Source: Kingella sp. (in: b-proteobacteria)
GTDB lineage: Bacteria; Pseudomonadota; Gammaproteobacteria; Burkholderiales; Neisseriaceae
DNA length: 64,000 nt
Direction: 5' to 3'
NCBI RefSeq assembly: GCF_030527935.1
Contig: NZ_JAUMZV010000001.1
Coordinates: 92,342 to 156,341, forward strand
A program made the translations under genes and the position numbers. Shown here piece after piece: positions 51,955 through 63,945 of the stretch (its first letter is position 1; every line of letters begins with the position of its first letter). Below the pieces are notes generated by a model. It saw only the letters and a list, made by a program, of their open reading frames with translations, ran no database searches and had not been told where the DNA came from.

Positions 51955-52384
51955 ACGCTTCGGCGTTTGCCAACCATGCGGGGGGTTGTTCTGCGCTGCC
52001 GTCGGTGTAGAACTCTTGTTTCCAGATGGGCACTTCGGCTTTAACGGTGTCGATGATAAAGCGGCAGGCGGCAAAGGCGGCATCGCGGTGTGCTGCGCTC
52101 ACGCCCACGAATACGGCGATTTCGCCGATGGCAAGTTTGCCCACGCGGTGCACGCAAACTGCGTCTTCAATGGCAAAGCGTTGCTTGGCTTGGGCGATGA
52201 TGGCTTCGCCTTGGCTTTGCGCCAGTTGGGCGTAGGCGGTGTACACCAAGTAATCCACGGTTTTGCCGTCGTTGTGGCGGCGCACCCAGCCTTCAAAGCT
52301 GTTGAACGCGCCGCAGCGTTCGTTTTGCGTGAGTTGCTCGCGCAGAGCGCGGACGTTGATGGGCTGGTCGGTCAGGGCAAACAT
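51950..52384 (-). CDS. moaE: Molybdopterin synthase catalytic subunit
   Basis: 144-residue large subunit of molybdopterin synthase. FNSFEGWVRRHNDGKTVDYL and VKAEVPIWKQEFY (catalytic Lys region) are conserved. It begins 3 bases after moaD, so the pair is translated together. The last Leu codon and TAG stop lie in a Correia-like repeat end. Other moa genes are not in the window. Confidence 0.93.
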   Translation of the reverse strand: MFALTDQPINVRALREQLTQNERCGAFNSFEGWVRRHNDGKTVDYLVYTAYAQLAQSQGEAIIAQAKQRFAIEDAVCVHRVGKLAIGEIAVFVGVSAAHRDAAFAACRFIIDTVKAEVPIWKQEFYTDGSAEQPPAWLANAEAL

Positions 52385-52386
52385 GG

Positions 52387-52623
52387 CTAGCCTCCTGCCA
52401 CGGGCGGGATAAACGCGATGATGTCTTGCTCGGCGATGGCTTCGTGCCAATCGCAGAAAACGTGGTTGCGGGCGGCGCGTAGTGGCACGGCGGGAAAGGT
52501 GTAACGCTGTTGCAGCTCGGCATAGAGTTCGGCGATGGTGTGGGCGGCGGTGGCGTAGTTTTCTTGGTCTTTGCCTGTGGCTTCGCGCAGGGCGGCGAAA
52601 TAGAGTAAGGTGATGTTTTTCAT
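52387..52623 (-). CDS. moaD: Molybdopterin synthase sulfur-carrier subunit
   Basis: 78-residue ubiquitin-like protein ending in the required Gly-Gly (AFIPPVAGG), which carries the thiocarboxylate for molybdopterin synthesis. LLYFAALREATGKDQE is the usual N-terminal strand-helix. Immediately upstream of moaE. Confidence 0.92.
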   Translation of the reverse strand: MKNITLLYFAALREATGKDQENYATAAHTIAELYAELQQRYTFPAVPLRAARNHVFCDWHEAIAEQDIIAFIPPVAGG

Positions 52624-52640
52624 GATTTTAATGCAGGGAT

Positions 52641-52683
52641 AAGGCAGCCTGAAAACGGGGTAAATCCTTTTTCAGGCTGCCTT
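52641..52683 (-). terminator. serS terminator (inverted DUS)
   Basis: AAGGCAGCCTGAAAA and its complement TTTTCAGGCTGCCTT pair between serS and moaD. Confidence 0.75.
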
Positions 52684-52703
52684 TGGGGTTTGATTAACGT
52701 GTT

Positions 52704-54371
<1,668 letters not shown>

Positions 54372-55730
54372 TCAGGCTGCCAATTTCGCCAGCAGCTTCT
54401 CATGTATCCCGCCGAAGCCGCCGTTGCTCATGATTAGGATGTGGTCGCCTGTTTGCGCGGCGGCGGCGATGCGGTTGATAAAGTCGTCCAACTGCGTGCC
54501 GATGTGGGCTTGGCTGCCCAGCGGGGCGAGCGCGGCGGCTACGTCCCAGTCCACGCCGCCTGCGTAGCAGAATACTTGGTCGGCGGTTTTCAGGCTGCCT
54601 GCCAGCGCATCCGCCATTGTGCCGAGCTTCATGGTATTGGAGCGCGGTTCCAACACGGCGATGATGCGTGCGCTGCCGACTTTCTGCCGCAGCCCTGCCA
54701 GCGTGGTGGCGATGGCGGTGGGGTGGTGGGCGAAGTCGTCGTACACGGTGATGCCGCGCACGCTGCCTTTGATTTCCATGCGCCGTTTGACGTTTTTGAA
54801 CTGGCTTAACGCTTGGCAGCTGTGTTCTACGCGCACGCCGACGTGTTGCGCTGCGGCAATCACGGCTAGGGCGTTCAGGCGGTTGTGGTCGCCGAGCAAG
54901 TCCCATGCGATGTGCCCCACAGTACTGCCTTGATATTGCACGTCAAACACGCCGTCGGGCTGCACGTTGGCGATTTGCCAATGGGCGTTGTCGCCAAAGG
55001 AGGCGACGGGTGTCCAGCAGCCTTGCGCCAACACGGTTTTCAGGCTGCCTGAATGGGCGTTGGCAACGATTAAGCCTTCGCTGGGCACGGTGCGCACAAG
55101 GTGGTGGAACTGGATTTCTATGGCGGCGAGATTGGGGAAGATGTCGGCGTGGTCGTATTCCAGATTGTTGAGAATGGCGGTGCGCGGGCGGTAGTGGACG
55201 AATTTGCTGCGTTTGTCAAAAAAGGCGGTGTCGTATTCGTCGGCTTCAATCACGAAAAAGGGCGATTCGTTTTGCGGCAGGCGGGCGGAAACGTTGAAGT
55301 TTTGCGGGATGCCGCCAATCAGAAAGCCCGCGCCCAAGCCCGCGTATTCCAGCACCCACGCGAGCATGGACGCGGTGGTGGTTTTACCGTGCGTGCCCGC
55401 CACGGCAAGCACCCAATGCTGGCGCAACACGTTTTCGGCAAGCCATTGCGGCCCCGAAATATAGGGCAGATTGCGGTTGAGAATGGCTTCCACCACTTCC
55501 ATGCCGCGCTTGGCAACGTTGCCAATCACATAAACATCGGCGGGGAACTGGTCTAGCTGCGCGGCATCAAAGCCTTCGTGCACGCCGATGCCGAGCGATT
55601 CAAGCTGGGTGCTCATAGGGGGATATATTTTGGCATCGCAGCCTGTTACCTTGCAGCCTGCCTGCTGGGCGATGGCGGCGAGCCCGCCCATAAAAGTGCC
55701 GCCGATGCCGATGATGTGGATGTGGGTCAT
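54372..55730 (-). CDS. mpl: UDP-MurNAc:L-Ala-gamma-D-Glu-mDap ligase (murein recycling)
   Basis: 452-residue Mur-ligase family enzyme that attaches recycled murein tripeptide to UDP-MurNAc. IHIIGIGGTFMGGLAAIAQ at the N-terminus and GTHGKTTTASMLAWVLE (ATP-binding) are diagnostic; ILNNLEYDHADIFPN and DDFAHHPTAIATTL complete the fold. GTFMGG distinguishes Mpl from MurC. The last residues are encoded by a DUS. Confidence 0.94.
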   Translation of the reverse strand: MTHIHIIGIGGTFMGGLAAIAQQAGCKVTGCDAKIYPPMSTQLESLGIGVHEGFDAAQLDQFPADVYVIGNVAKRGMEVVEAILNRNLPYISGPQWLAENVLRQHWVLAVAGTHGKTTTASMLAWVLEYAGLGAGFLIGGIPQNFNVSARLPQNESPFFVIEADEYDTAFFDKRSKFVHYRPRTAILNNLEYDHADIFPNLAAIEIQFHHLVRTVPSEGLIVANAHSGSLKTVLAQGCWTPVASFGDNAHWQIANVQPDGVFDVQYQGSTVGHIAWDLLGDHNRLNALAVIAAAQHVGVRVEHSCQALSQFKNVKRRMEIKGSVRGITVYDDFAHHPTAIATTLAGLRQKVGSARIIAVLEPRSNTMKLGTMADALAGSLKTADQVFCYAGGVDWDVAAALAPLGSQAHIGTQLDDFINRIAAAAQTGDHILIMSNGGFGGIHEKLLAKLAA

Positions 55731-55891
55731 GGTGTTTGCCGATGTGAACAAAAGGGGGCGATTATAGCGCAAATGCTTGGCTCGCTTGGGCAAAAGACAA
55801 GGCAGCCTGAAAAGGGGAGAGCGTCGGTAGGATGGATTTCAGGCTGCCTTGTCTTGTAAACATAGGCAGCCTGAAACGCCCAATCGCCCCA

Positions 55892-55995
55892 TCCGCTATG
55901 CTTATTTTGCCAGCGCACGGCTTGCAAGCAAGCCGTAGGGGGCGCGGGGCAAGCGTTTTCAGGCTGCCACGATTGCACCCGCGTTTCAGGCTGCC
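55892..55995 (-). repeat. 103-bp dispersed repeat, copy 2 (inverted)
   Basis: Complement of 43305-43407 with few differences, keeping the two uptake sequences and the ACGGCTTG hairpin. It lies in the 461-base gap between mpl and the exonuclease, which otherwise holds DUS pairs and the repeat at 56018-56090. Confidence 0.75.
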
Positions 55996-56017
55996 TTTGG
56001 CGGAGAATAATCGGCGC

Positions 56018-56090
56018 GTAGGGGATGTGGCTTTGCCACGCACCATCACACAAGCATGGCTAAACGATGCGTAGCAAAGTCGCACCCTAC
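56018..56090 (+). repeat. GTAGGG...CCCTAC repeat
   Basis: Starts GTAGGGGATGTGGCTTTGCC and ACGCACCAT, ends GCAAAGTCGCACCCTAC; related to 29057-29128. Confidence 0.6.
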
Positions 56091-56149
56091 AACATTTCAG
56101 GCTGCCTATGCGGTAAACATAGGCAGCCTGAAACCTTATCCAACCAATA

Positions 56150-56183
56150 AAAAACCGTTTGGCGCAACACCAAACGGTTTTTT
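56150..56183 (-). terminator. Exonuclease-gene terminator
   Basis: AAAACCGTTTGG and CCAAACGGTTTT pair around 7 bases with A and T runs on both sides, 10 bases past the gene end. Confidence 0.85.
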
Positions 56184-56192
56184 TCAGGCTGC

Positions 56193-56984
56193 CTACCCCC
56201 AAGCATCCAAAAACACGCCCCAATGCTCCTTATCTTCCGATAACGAAAACAAATACTCGTGCAGCTTTTCCACTTCGTTTTCGTATTCATCGCCCGAAAG
56301 CGCGCCCGTCATCATGCGAAAGCGTTGGTACACCAAATAAGTATTCGCCACATCGGTTTCGCAGTAATCGCGGATGGTTTCAATTTCGCCGTTTTGATAT
56401 GCCTGCCACACTTGCCCGCCATCCATGCCGAGCTTACCAGGAAAGCCGCACATTTTCGCAAGCTCATCCAGCGGCGCATTGGCGCGTCCCGTGTACATCG
56501 CCAGCAAATCCATCAAATCGCAATGGCGCGTGTGGTAGCGGTTCAGGTAATTGTTGAATTTGAAATCGCGGCTGTCGCGAAAATCGCCGTCGCCCATGTC
56601 CCAATAACGCGGCGCGGCGATGCCATGCACCAGCGTACGATAATGCAACACAGGCAAATCAAAGCCGCCGCCGTTCCAGCTCACCAACTGCGGCGTGTAT
56701 TTTTCAATCAATTTAAAAAATTCGGCGATGATTTCGTCTTCATTGCTGTTGGGCTTGCCCAGCGTGCCGATGTGGATTTTGTCGCCCCAGCGCAGGCAGC
56801 AGGAAAGAGCAACGATGCGCTGCAAATGATGCGGCATAAAATCGCTGCCCGTTTTGGCGCGGCGTTGCTGCAAGGCAAATTCGGCGACTTCGCTGTCGGA
56901 TAGGCTGGCAGGCAGCTCGTTGAGCAGGCGAACGCTGGCGATGTCGGGGATGGTTTCAATATCAAATACAAGAATGGGGGTCAT
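56193..56984 (-). CDS. DEDDy 3'-5' exonuclease (DNA_pol_B_exo2-like)
   Basis: 263-residue nuclease. Exo I is VFDIETIPD (D8, E10), Exo II lies in VSWNGGGFDLPVLHYR, and Exo III is YCETDVANTYLVY with the Tyr of the DEDDy class. It belongs to the predicted stand-alone exonucleases related to the proofreading domain of DNA polymerase B. The physiological substrate is unknown. Confidence 0.85.
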   Translation of the reverse strand: MTPILVFDIETIPDIASVRLLNELPASLSDSEVAEFALQQRRAKTGSDFMPHHLQRIVALSCCLRWGDKIHIGTLGKPNSNEDEIIAEFFKLIEKYTPQLVSWNGGGFDLPVLHYRTLVHGIAAPRYWDMGDGDFRDSRDFKFNNYLNRYHTRHCDLMDLLAMYTGRANAPLDELAKMCGFPGKLGMDGGQVWQAYQNGEIETIRDYCETDVANTYLVYQRFRMMTGALSGDEYENEVEKLHEYLFSLSEDKEHWGVFLDAWG

Positions 56985-57089
56985 GATGGGCTTTCTGTGG
57001 ATGTTGGACAGGATTGTGCGGTATCAGGGGCAGCCTGAAAACGGTTGGGCGGTATTCAATCATATTTTCAGGCTGCTTCAAATAGGTTT

Positions 57090-57396
57090 TCAGAACCTAT
57101 CTTTGCATAGGTAGATTTAGAACCTGTATTCACTATTTTCATAGGCATCTTTCATGCCCTAAAAACACGGCTACTGCGTTAAAAATGCTCGCAAGGTGTA
57201 CATACAACCTTGCTGTGCTTTTTGCCTTGTATCCGCGCTTTTATGTCATCAAAATCTACCTACGAAATAGCGAATACGGGTTCTTAGCGCGAATACAAGG
57301 CAAAAAACCTGAACACCTTGCGCTCATTTTTAACGCAGTAGCCGCATTTTAGGGCATATTAAAGATACCCATGCAAATAGTGAAGACCGATTCTAA
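57090..57396. repeat. Tandem/nested MITE-like copies (D)
   Basis: A diverged full copy spans about 57117-57286 (TAGAACCTGTATTCACTATT to CGAATACGGGTTCTTA). A second, opposite-orientation partial copy follows at 57287-57396, and a third terminal remnant precedes it at 57090-57116. No gene in 56985-57479. Confidence 0.75.
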
Positions 57397-57479
57397 CGAT
57401 ATTTTGAGCAAATCTATTTGCTATTTGCTTGTTTTATTGGTTATATTACGCGACTTTTATTCACGCGAGAGAAAGCAAT

Positions 57480-58307
57480 ATGAAATTTCGTTCAACCCTT
57501 GCCGCTGCGGTGGTTTTAGCCATCGCCGCTTGTGGCGAAGCCCCTGTTGCCAATGGCAAACCCGCTTCTGCGCCCGCCAAAGCAGCATCAGCAGCGGCTA
57601 AACCTGCGGAAGCCGCCGCCGTTTCCGCCAAAAATGTGCCCGCCGATGTCGCCAAAACGATTACCAGCAAGCTGGAATCGCGCTACGCCGACCGTAAATT
57701 GAAAGTGGAAGAAATCGCCGCCGCGCCCGTGGCAGGCTGGTATGAAGTGGTGGTAAACGGCAAGAATTTGGTGTATGTGGACGCGAGCGCGGAATATATG
57801 CTGGTGGGCGATTTGATTTCCACCCAAGACGGCAAAAGCCTAACCGAAGAGCGCAAAGCGGTGTTGAACAAGATTGATTACGACAAGCTGCCGTTTGACA
57901 AGGCGATTAAAGAAGTGCGCGGCAATGGCAAGCTGCAAGTGGCAGTATTCTCCGACCCCGATTGCCCGTTCTGCAAAAAGCTGGAACACGAATTTGGCAA
58001 GATGACCGACATCACCATCTACAACTTTATGATGCCGATTCCGCAGCTGCACCCCGATGCGGCGCGCAAAGCGGTGCAAATTATGTGCCAGCCCAACACC
58101 ACCAAAGCTTGGATTGAATGGATGCGCGAAGGCAAAATGCCCGCCAGCGTGGCAGAATGCCCAAACCACGTTGCCGAAACCACCGCGCTGGGCGAGAGCT
58201 TTGGCTTTAACGGCACGCCCACCATTGTGTTTCCCAATGGGCAAGTGCAAAGCGGCTTTGCGCCGTTGCCGCAGCTGGAAGAAGTGATTAAAGCCAATCA
58301 GAAATAA
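57480..58307 (+). CDS. dsbC: Disulfide isomerase DsbC, lipoprotein-type
   Basis: 275 residues. The leader ends AIAACGE, a lipobox (IAAC), so the protein is probably membrane-anchored, followed by an Ala/Pro/Lys-rich linker (about 25-60). Then a DsbC-type dimerisation domain and a thioredoxin domain with CPFC (FSDPDCPFCKKLEHE) and the cis-Pro segment NGTPTIVFPNG. Reduced by DsbD (18814-20640). Start 57480 follows GAGAGAAAGC; longer readings run into MITE DNA. Confidence 0.92.
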   Translation: MKFRSTLAAAVVLAIAACGEAPVANGKPASAPAKAASAAAKPAEAAAVSAKNVPADVAKTITSKLESRYADRKLKVEEIAAAPVAGWYEVVVNGKNLVYVDASAEYMLVGDLISTQDGKSLTEERKAVLNKIDYDKLPFDKAIKEVRGNGKLQVAVFSDPDCPFCKKLEHEFGKMTDITIYNFMMPIPQLHPDAARKAVQIMCQPNTTKAWIEWMREGKMPASVAECPNHVAETTALGESFGFNGTPTIVFPNGQVQSGFAPLPQLEEVIKANQK

Positions 58308-58323
58308 GCAGTTGGCGCATAAT

Positions 58324-58368
58324 AAAGGCAGCCTGAAAACGTGTTTGTGGCGTTTCAGGCTGCCTTTT
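58324..58368 (+). terminator. Bidirectional terminator between dsbC and racemase
   Basis: AAAGGCAGCCTGAAA and TTTCAGGCTGCCTTT pair around 15 bases with a following TT run. Confidence 0.85.
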
Positions 58369-58376
58369 TGCGTTGA

Positions 58377-59609
58377 TTATTTCTTCAAAATTTTCGGATT
58401 AGAATTGCCCCACATGGTGTACACATCGGCAAACAGCACATCGGTAATCTCTTCAATTTCCGATTGCTTGATTTCCGCCCTGCCCTGTTTACCAAAAATC
58501 ACCACTTCATCATTGACTTTAATATCAGGGAAATCGGTTACGTCCACCATCGTGGTGTTCATGGAAATTTTGCCCACCACAGGCACTTTATGCCCGCGAA
58601 TCAACACGTGTCCCTTGTTGGTGAACGCGCGGCGATAGCCATCGGAATAGCCAAACGGCAAATTTGCCAAGCGCGAATCGCGTTTGAGCGTAAACGTGCG
58701 GTCGTAGCCCACGGTTGAGCCTTTGGGATAGCGGTTTACGCTGCCCACGCGCGATTTAAACGCCATCACATATTCCAACTGCTTGCCGCCAATCGGCTCG
58801 CCATACAGCAATGCCCCAGGGCGCACCATATCAAACCGCCCTTCTGGCACGGAAACGGTGGTAAACGAATTGGCGGTGTGCAAGGTTAATTTGCTGCGGT
58901 CTAATTTGGCAGCCTGAATCAGCCATTTGCTTTGTTCATCAAAGCGTTGCACGCCTTTTTTCACATCAGCCGCATCTTCAACGGGAAAATGCGTCATGAT
59001 GCCGACAATGTTCAAATGCGGCAGCTTGGTAATCGCCAGCGCATCGGCTTTGCCCAATTCGGTGTCCAATGCCAAGCCGTTTCTGTCCATGCCGCCCGAG
59101 TTGAGCGCAAGATGAATATTGAGTTTTCTGCCTTGTTTGGCGGCGGTGGCATCGGCAAGCTGGGCGGCTTTTAGGTTGCCAAACAGCTCTTCAATGTCGT
59201 ATTGAAAGCCGTCTTGGATTTCGCCCAAGGTGGTGGTACGCAGCCGCGCAACCGTGCCTTTGTAGCCGCTGGCGCGCACCACGCGGGCTTCATCGTTGCT
59301 GGTGATGCCCACGCAAGGAATGTTGTGTTTGATAATTTGCGGCATCAACAATTCAATGCTGTGCCCATAGGCATCGCCTTTTATCACGGCGCAGATTTTT
59401 TGCTTCCCGCCCAGCATTTTTTTAACGGCTTCCAAATTGCGCCCAAACGCGGCGGCATCAATTTCTAGCCAAGAATTAGCGGTTTGCAGGGAAACGGTTT
59501 CAGGTGTGGCGGGATTGCCATCGCCCAAAACAGGCGCGGCTTGGGCGATTTGCGTGACAAATGCGCTGGCCAGCGCGGCGACGATAAGGGTTCTGCGGAA
59601 AGTTGCCAT
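58377..59609 (-). CDS. Periplasmic broad-specificity amino-acid racemase (Bsr/Alr-like)
   Basis: 410-residue PLP enzyme of fold III. A signal peptide (LIVAALASAFVTQIAQA) precedes the barrel; PLP Lys is K77 in ICAVIKGDAYGHS and the catalytic Tyr lies in VGYDRTFTLKRD (about 300). Signal peptide, length and the N-terminal extension match Bsr-type racemases, which make several D-amino acids in the periplasm, rather than cytoplasmic Alr (about 355). AAGGAGTTAATC is a strong ribosome binding site. Confidence 0.85.
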   Translation of the reverse strand: MATFRRTLIVAALASAFVTQIAQAAPVLGDGNPATPETVSLQTANSWLEIDAAAFGRNLEAVKKMLGGKQKICAVIKGDAYGHSIELLMPQIIKHNIPCVGITSNDEARVVRASGYKGTVARLRTTTLGEIQDGFQYDIEELFGNLKAAQLADATAAKQGRKLNIHLALNSGGMDRNGLALDTELGKADALAITKLPHLNIVGIMTHFPVEDAADVKKGVQRFDEQSKWLIQAAKLDRSKLTLHTANSFTTVSVPEGRFDMVRPGALLYGEPIGGKQLEYVMAFKSRVGSVNRYPKGSTVGYDRTFTLKRDSRLANLPFGYSDGYRRAFTNKGHVLIRGHKVPVVGKISMNTTMVDVTDFPDIKVNDEVVIFGKQGRAEIKQSEIEEITDVLFADVYTMWGNSNPKILKK

Positions 59610-59949
59610 GATTAACTCCTTTTATCTAGACGGTTGAGAATGTTAAGTGTACACCAAAAGGAGTAGGAATGTGAGTTTAGGCTCTATTTTCAGGCTGCCT
59701 TTGGTGTCGCGCAGCAATTCGGTGGCAGATTGCTGATTGGGGAAACCGATGATTGCGCCGCGCTTGTTGCATAACGGCAGTACAATTTCAGATTGCGACA
59801 GCGAAGAGCAAGACTTTGATTTGGGCGGCTACATAGACGGCGTGCATGGCGGGTCTCTCTAAAATATGATTGAAAGGCAGCCTGAAACGCGATTTCGGCT
59901 GAGAAACAGGCGGCTTGTAACATATTGATGCAAAAGGAATACAAAAGAA
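59610..59949. other. Gap between racemase and menA
   Basis: Contains one DUS near 59689-59701 and another at 59873-59887. Short open frames on both strands look accidental; one minus-strand stretch (SEIVLPLCNKRGAIIGFPN) could be a gene remnant but is not supported. The two divergent genes must have promoters here. Confidence 0.4.
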
Positions 59950-60828
59950 ATGCAGATAATGGCTTTGTGGCTGCTAATTCGCCCGCGCACTTTGTGGCTC
60001 ACGCTGGGCGTGGTGCTGGCGGCGGCAATGGGCGCGTTTGCGTGGCCGCCGTTTGCGCTGTCGCTGCTCACGGTGTTGCTGCTGCAAATTTTGTCCAATA
60101 TCGCCAACGATTACGGCGATGCCTTGTGCGGCACAGATGCCAATCGCAGCCAAAATGCGCCCACGCGGGCGGGGGCTTCGGGGCAGTTGAGTGCGACGGC
60201 GGTGCGGCGATGGTTGGTGGCGACTGCACTGGCAGTGGCAGTAAGCGGCGTGGCGTTGCTGCGGGTGTGCCTGCATGGTTGGCGCGATTGGCTGGTGTTT
60301 TTGCTGCTGGGCGCGCTGGCAATTGCGACGGCGTTGGCTTATACGTTAGGGCGGCGACCGTATGGCTATCGCGCTTTGGGCGAAGTGGCGGTGTTTTTGA
60401 GTTTTGGTTTGCTGGGCGTGTGCGGCAATGTGTATTTGCAAACGCATACGCTGCCTGCCGCTGTGTTGCTGCCCGCAGCGGGGAGCGGGCTGCTGACGGC
60501 AAATGTGTTGCAGCATATCAATAATATCCGCGATTTATCCAGCGATTGGGCGGCGGGCAAACACACGTTGGCAAACAAAATCGGCTTTTCAGGCAGCCTG
60601 AAAATGCATCGCGCATTGCTGCTGGCGGGGTTGGCGTGTTACGCGCTGTATGCCGTGGCAGCGTGGCAAAGTTTGCTGTGGCTGCTTGCGCTGCCGATGA
60701 TGGTTCGCCATGCCCGCCGCGTGTCCGCCGCGCGCAGCGAAGCCGAATCAGGCGCAGAATTGGGCGCGGCGGTGATGTTGCATTTTGCGCTGAATGCGTT
60801 GTTTGCGATTGGCGTGTTGCTCACGTAA
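59950..60828 (+). CDS. menA: UbiA-family prenyltransferase, MenA-like
   Basis: 292 residues, about eight membrane helices. The first Asp-rich motif is NIANDYGDALCGTDANR and the second NNIRDLSSDWAAGKHTLA, the pattern of 1,4-dihydroxy-2-naphthoate prenyltransferase, which makes demethylmenaquinone. The LWLLIRPRTL N-terminus also fits. No other men gene is present in the window. AAGGA lies 12-16 bases before the ATG; a second ATG at 59959 is possible. Confidence 0.82.
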   Translation: MQIMALWLLIRPRTLWLTLGVVLAAAMGAFAWPPFALSLLTVLLLQILSNIANDYGDALCGTDANRSQNAPTRAGASGQLSATAVRRWLVATALAVAVSGVALLRVCLHGWRDWLVFLLLGALAIATALAYTLGRRPYGYRALGEVAVFLSFGLLGVCGNVYLQTHTLPAAVLLPAAGSGLLTANVLQHINNIRDLSSDWAAGKHTLANKIGFSGSLKMHRALLLAGLACYALYAVAAWQSLLWLLALPMMVRHARRVSAARSEAESGAELGAAVMLHFALNALFAIGVLLT

Positions 60829-60837
60829 AAAAACCAA

Positions 60838-60904
60838 AGGCAGCCTGAAAATGGGTTTACAAATTTTGCTAAGCAAAATGTCATCACTCATTTTCAGGCT
60901 GCCC
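60838..60904. terminator. Nested bidirectional terminator menA/leuA
   Basis: Inverted DUS arms GGCAGCCTGAAAATG and CATTTTCAGGCTGCC enclose a second hairpin ATTTTGCT/AGCAAAAT. Confidence 0.75.
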
Positions 60905-60911
60905 TTGTTGA

Positions 60912-62693
<1,782 letters not shown>

Positions 62694-62699
62694 GATGAC

Positions 62700-62755
62700 T
62701 TGTCCAATTGGCAGTAAAGATGGGTAGATTATACAATAATCGGACAAATTGGCAA
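62700..62755 (-). promoter_or_regulatory. leuA promoter with TTGTCC/GGACAA sites
   Basis: On the minus strand TTGCCA (62755-62750), 16 bases, TATAAT (62733-62728). GGACAA in the spacer (62742-62747), TTGTCC near the start codon (62700-62705) and another GGACAA at 62793-62798 could be operators for the HTH protein. Confidence 0.65.
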
Positions 62756-62843
62756 GTGCATTTTGGATTTTTTGACGTGCTCGTTTGTTTTTGGACAAAT
62801 TATCGTGCTGATGGTTTTCAGGCTGCCTATGCTCATCCGCCAA

Positions 62844-62866
62844 AGGAAGCCTGAAAATGCTATACT
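62844..62866 (+). promoter_or_regulatory. fbp promoter with variant DUS
   Basis: AGGAAGCCTGAAA (one mismatch) 4 bases before TATACT (62861-62866), 34 bases before fbp. Confidence 0.45.
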
Positions 62867-62900
62867 CGCGCTTCCTACATTTCACTACACGAGCCAAACC

Positions 62901-63872
62901 ATGACCACACTCACCCAATTTCTGCGCGAACACGCCGCTCAACACGCCATTGCGCCCGATTTAATCGCCACCGTTTCCAGCATTGTCCAAGTCTGCACCC
63001 AAATCAGCGCACGCGTGCGCTTGGGCGCGCTGTCTGGCGTACTCGGCGAAGCGGGAACGGGCAACATCCAAGGCGAAACGCAAAAAAATCTGGATGTGCT
63101 CGCCAACCAACTGTTGATTGACGCGCTGCAAGCCACACCCAGCGTAGCAGGGCTGTCCAGCGAAGAAGAAGACACCTTTGTCGCCTGCAACGAAAACGGC
63201 AGCCATCTGGTGTTGTTTGACCCATTAGACGGTTCGTCCAATATTGATGTAAACATTTCAATCGGCACCATTTTTTCCATCTTACCCAAGCCCCAAGGCA
63301 GCCTGAAAACCGAATCTTTCTTGCAACAGGGCAACGCCCAAATTGCCGCAGGCTATGTGTTATACGGCGTGCAAACCCTGCTGATGCTCACATTCAAACA
63401 CGGCGTGTACGGTTTCACGCTCAATGCGCAAAACGAATTTATCCTGACCCACACCCCGCAAATCCCTGAACACACAGCAGAATTTGCCATCAACGCGTCC
63501 AACCAACGCCATTGGGAAGCCCCTACACAGCACTACATCGCCGAACTGCTCGCGGGCAAAGACGGCACACGCGGCAAAAATTACAATATGCGCTGGGTCG
63601 CCAGCATGGTGGCAGAAGTACACCGCATCCTGATGCGCGGCGGCGTGTTTCTCTACCCAAAAGACAACCGCGACCCCAGCAAAGCAGGCAAACTGCGCCT
63701 GATGTATGAAGCCAATCCCATGAGCCTGCTGGTTAGCCAAGCAGGCGGCGCAGCCAGCAACGCCCATCAGGACATTTTGTCCATCCCACCCACCGATTTG
63801 CACCAGCGCGTTGCCGTGATACTGGGCAGCAAGGAAGAAGTGGAACGTGTAAACCAGCTATACGCAGCCTGA
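62901..63872 (+). CDS. fbp: Class I fructose-1,6-bisphosphatase
   Basis: 323-residue gluconeogenic phosphatase. [11 protein letters not shown] and [20 protein letters not shown] hold the metal-binding residues; [21 protein letters not shown] and [19 protein letters not shown] bind substrate. ATG 62901 matches the family start. The end is followed at once by uptake sequences. Confidence 0.96.
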   Translation: MTTLTQFLREHAAQHAIAPDLIATVSSIVQVCTQISARVRLGALSGVLGEAGTGNIQGETQKNLDVLANQLLIDALQATPSVAGLSSEEEDTFVACNENGSHLVLFDPLDGSSNIDVNISIGTIFSILPKPQGSLKTESFLQQGNAQIAAGYVLYGVQTLLMLTFKHGVYGFTLNAQNEFILTHTPQIPEHTAEFAINASNQRHWEAPTQHYIAELLAGKDGTRGKNYNMRWVASMVAEVHRILMRGGVFLYPKDNRDPSKAGKLRLMYEANPMSLLVSQAGGAASNAHQDILSIPPTDLHQRVAVILGSKEEVERVNQLYAA

Positions 63873-63875
63873 AAA

Positions 63876-63899
63876 AGGCAGCCTGAAATCGGTTATAAT
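63876..63899 (+). promoter_or_regulatory. DUS-linked promoter at the window end
   Basis: kingDUS 63876-63888, 5 bases, TATAAT (63894-63899). The gene it serves lies beyond the window, or is cut off by the following MITE. Confidence 0.4.
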
Positions 63900-63945
63900 G
63901 CCACGCTGCGAAAAAGGCGCGGCTTTTTTATGGCGGTTTGTAATG

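Noticed and set aside
59690..59944. 84-codon minus-strand gene between racemase and menA
   Set aside because: No ribosome binding site, Ala/Cys/Arg-rich composition, and ends built from uptake sequences.
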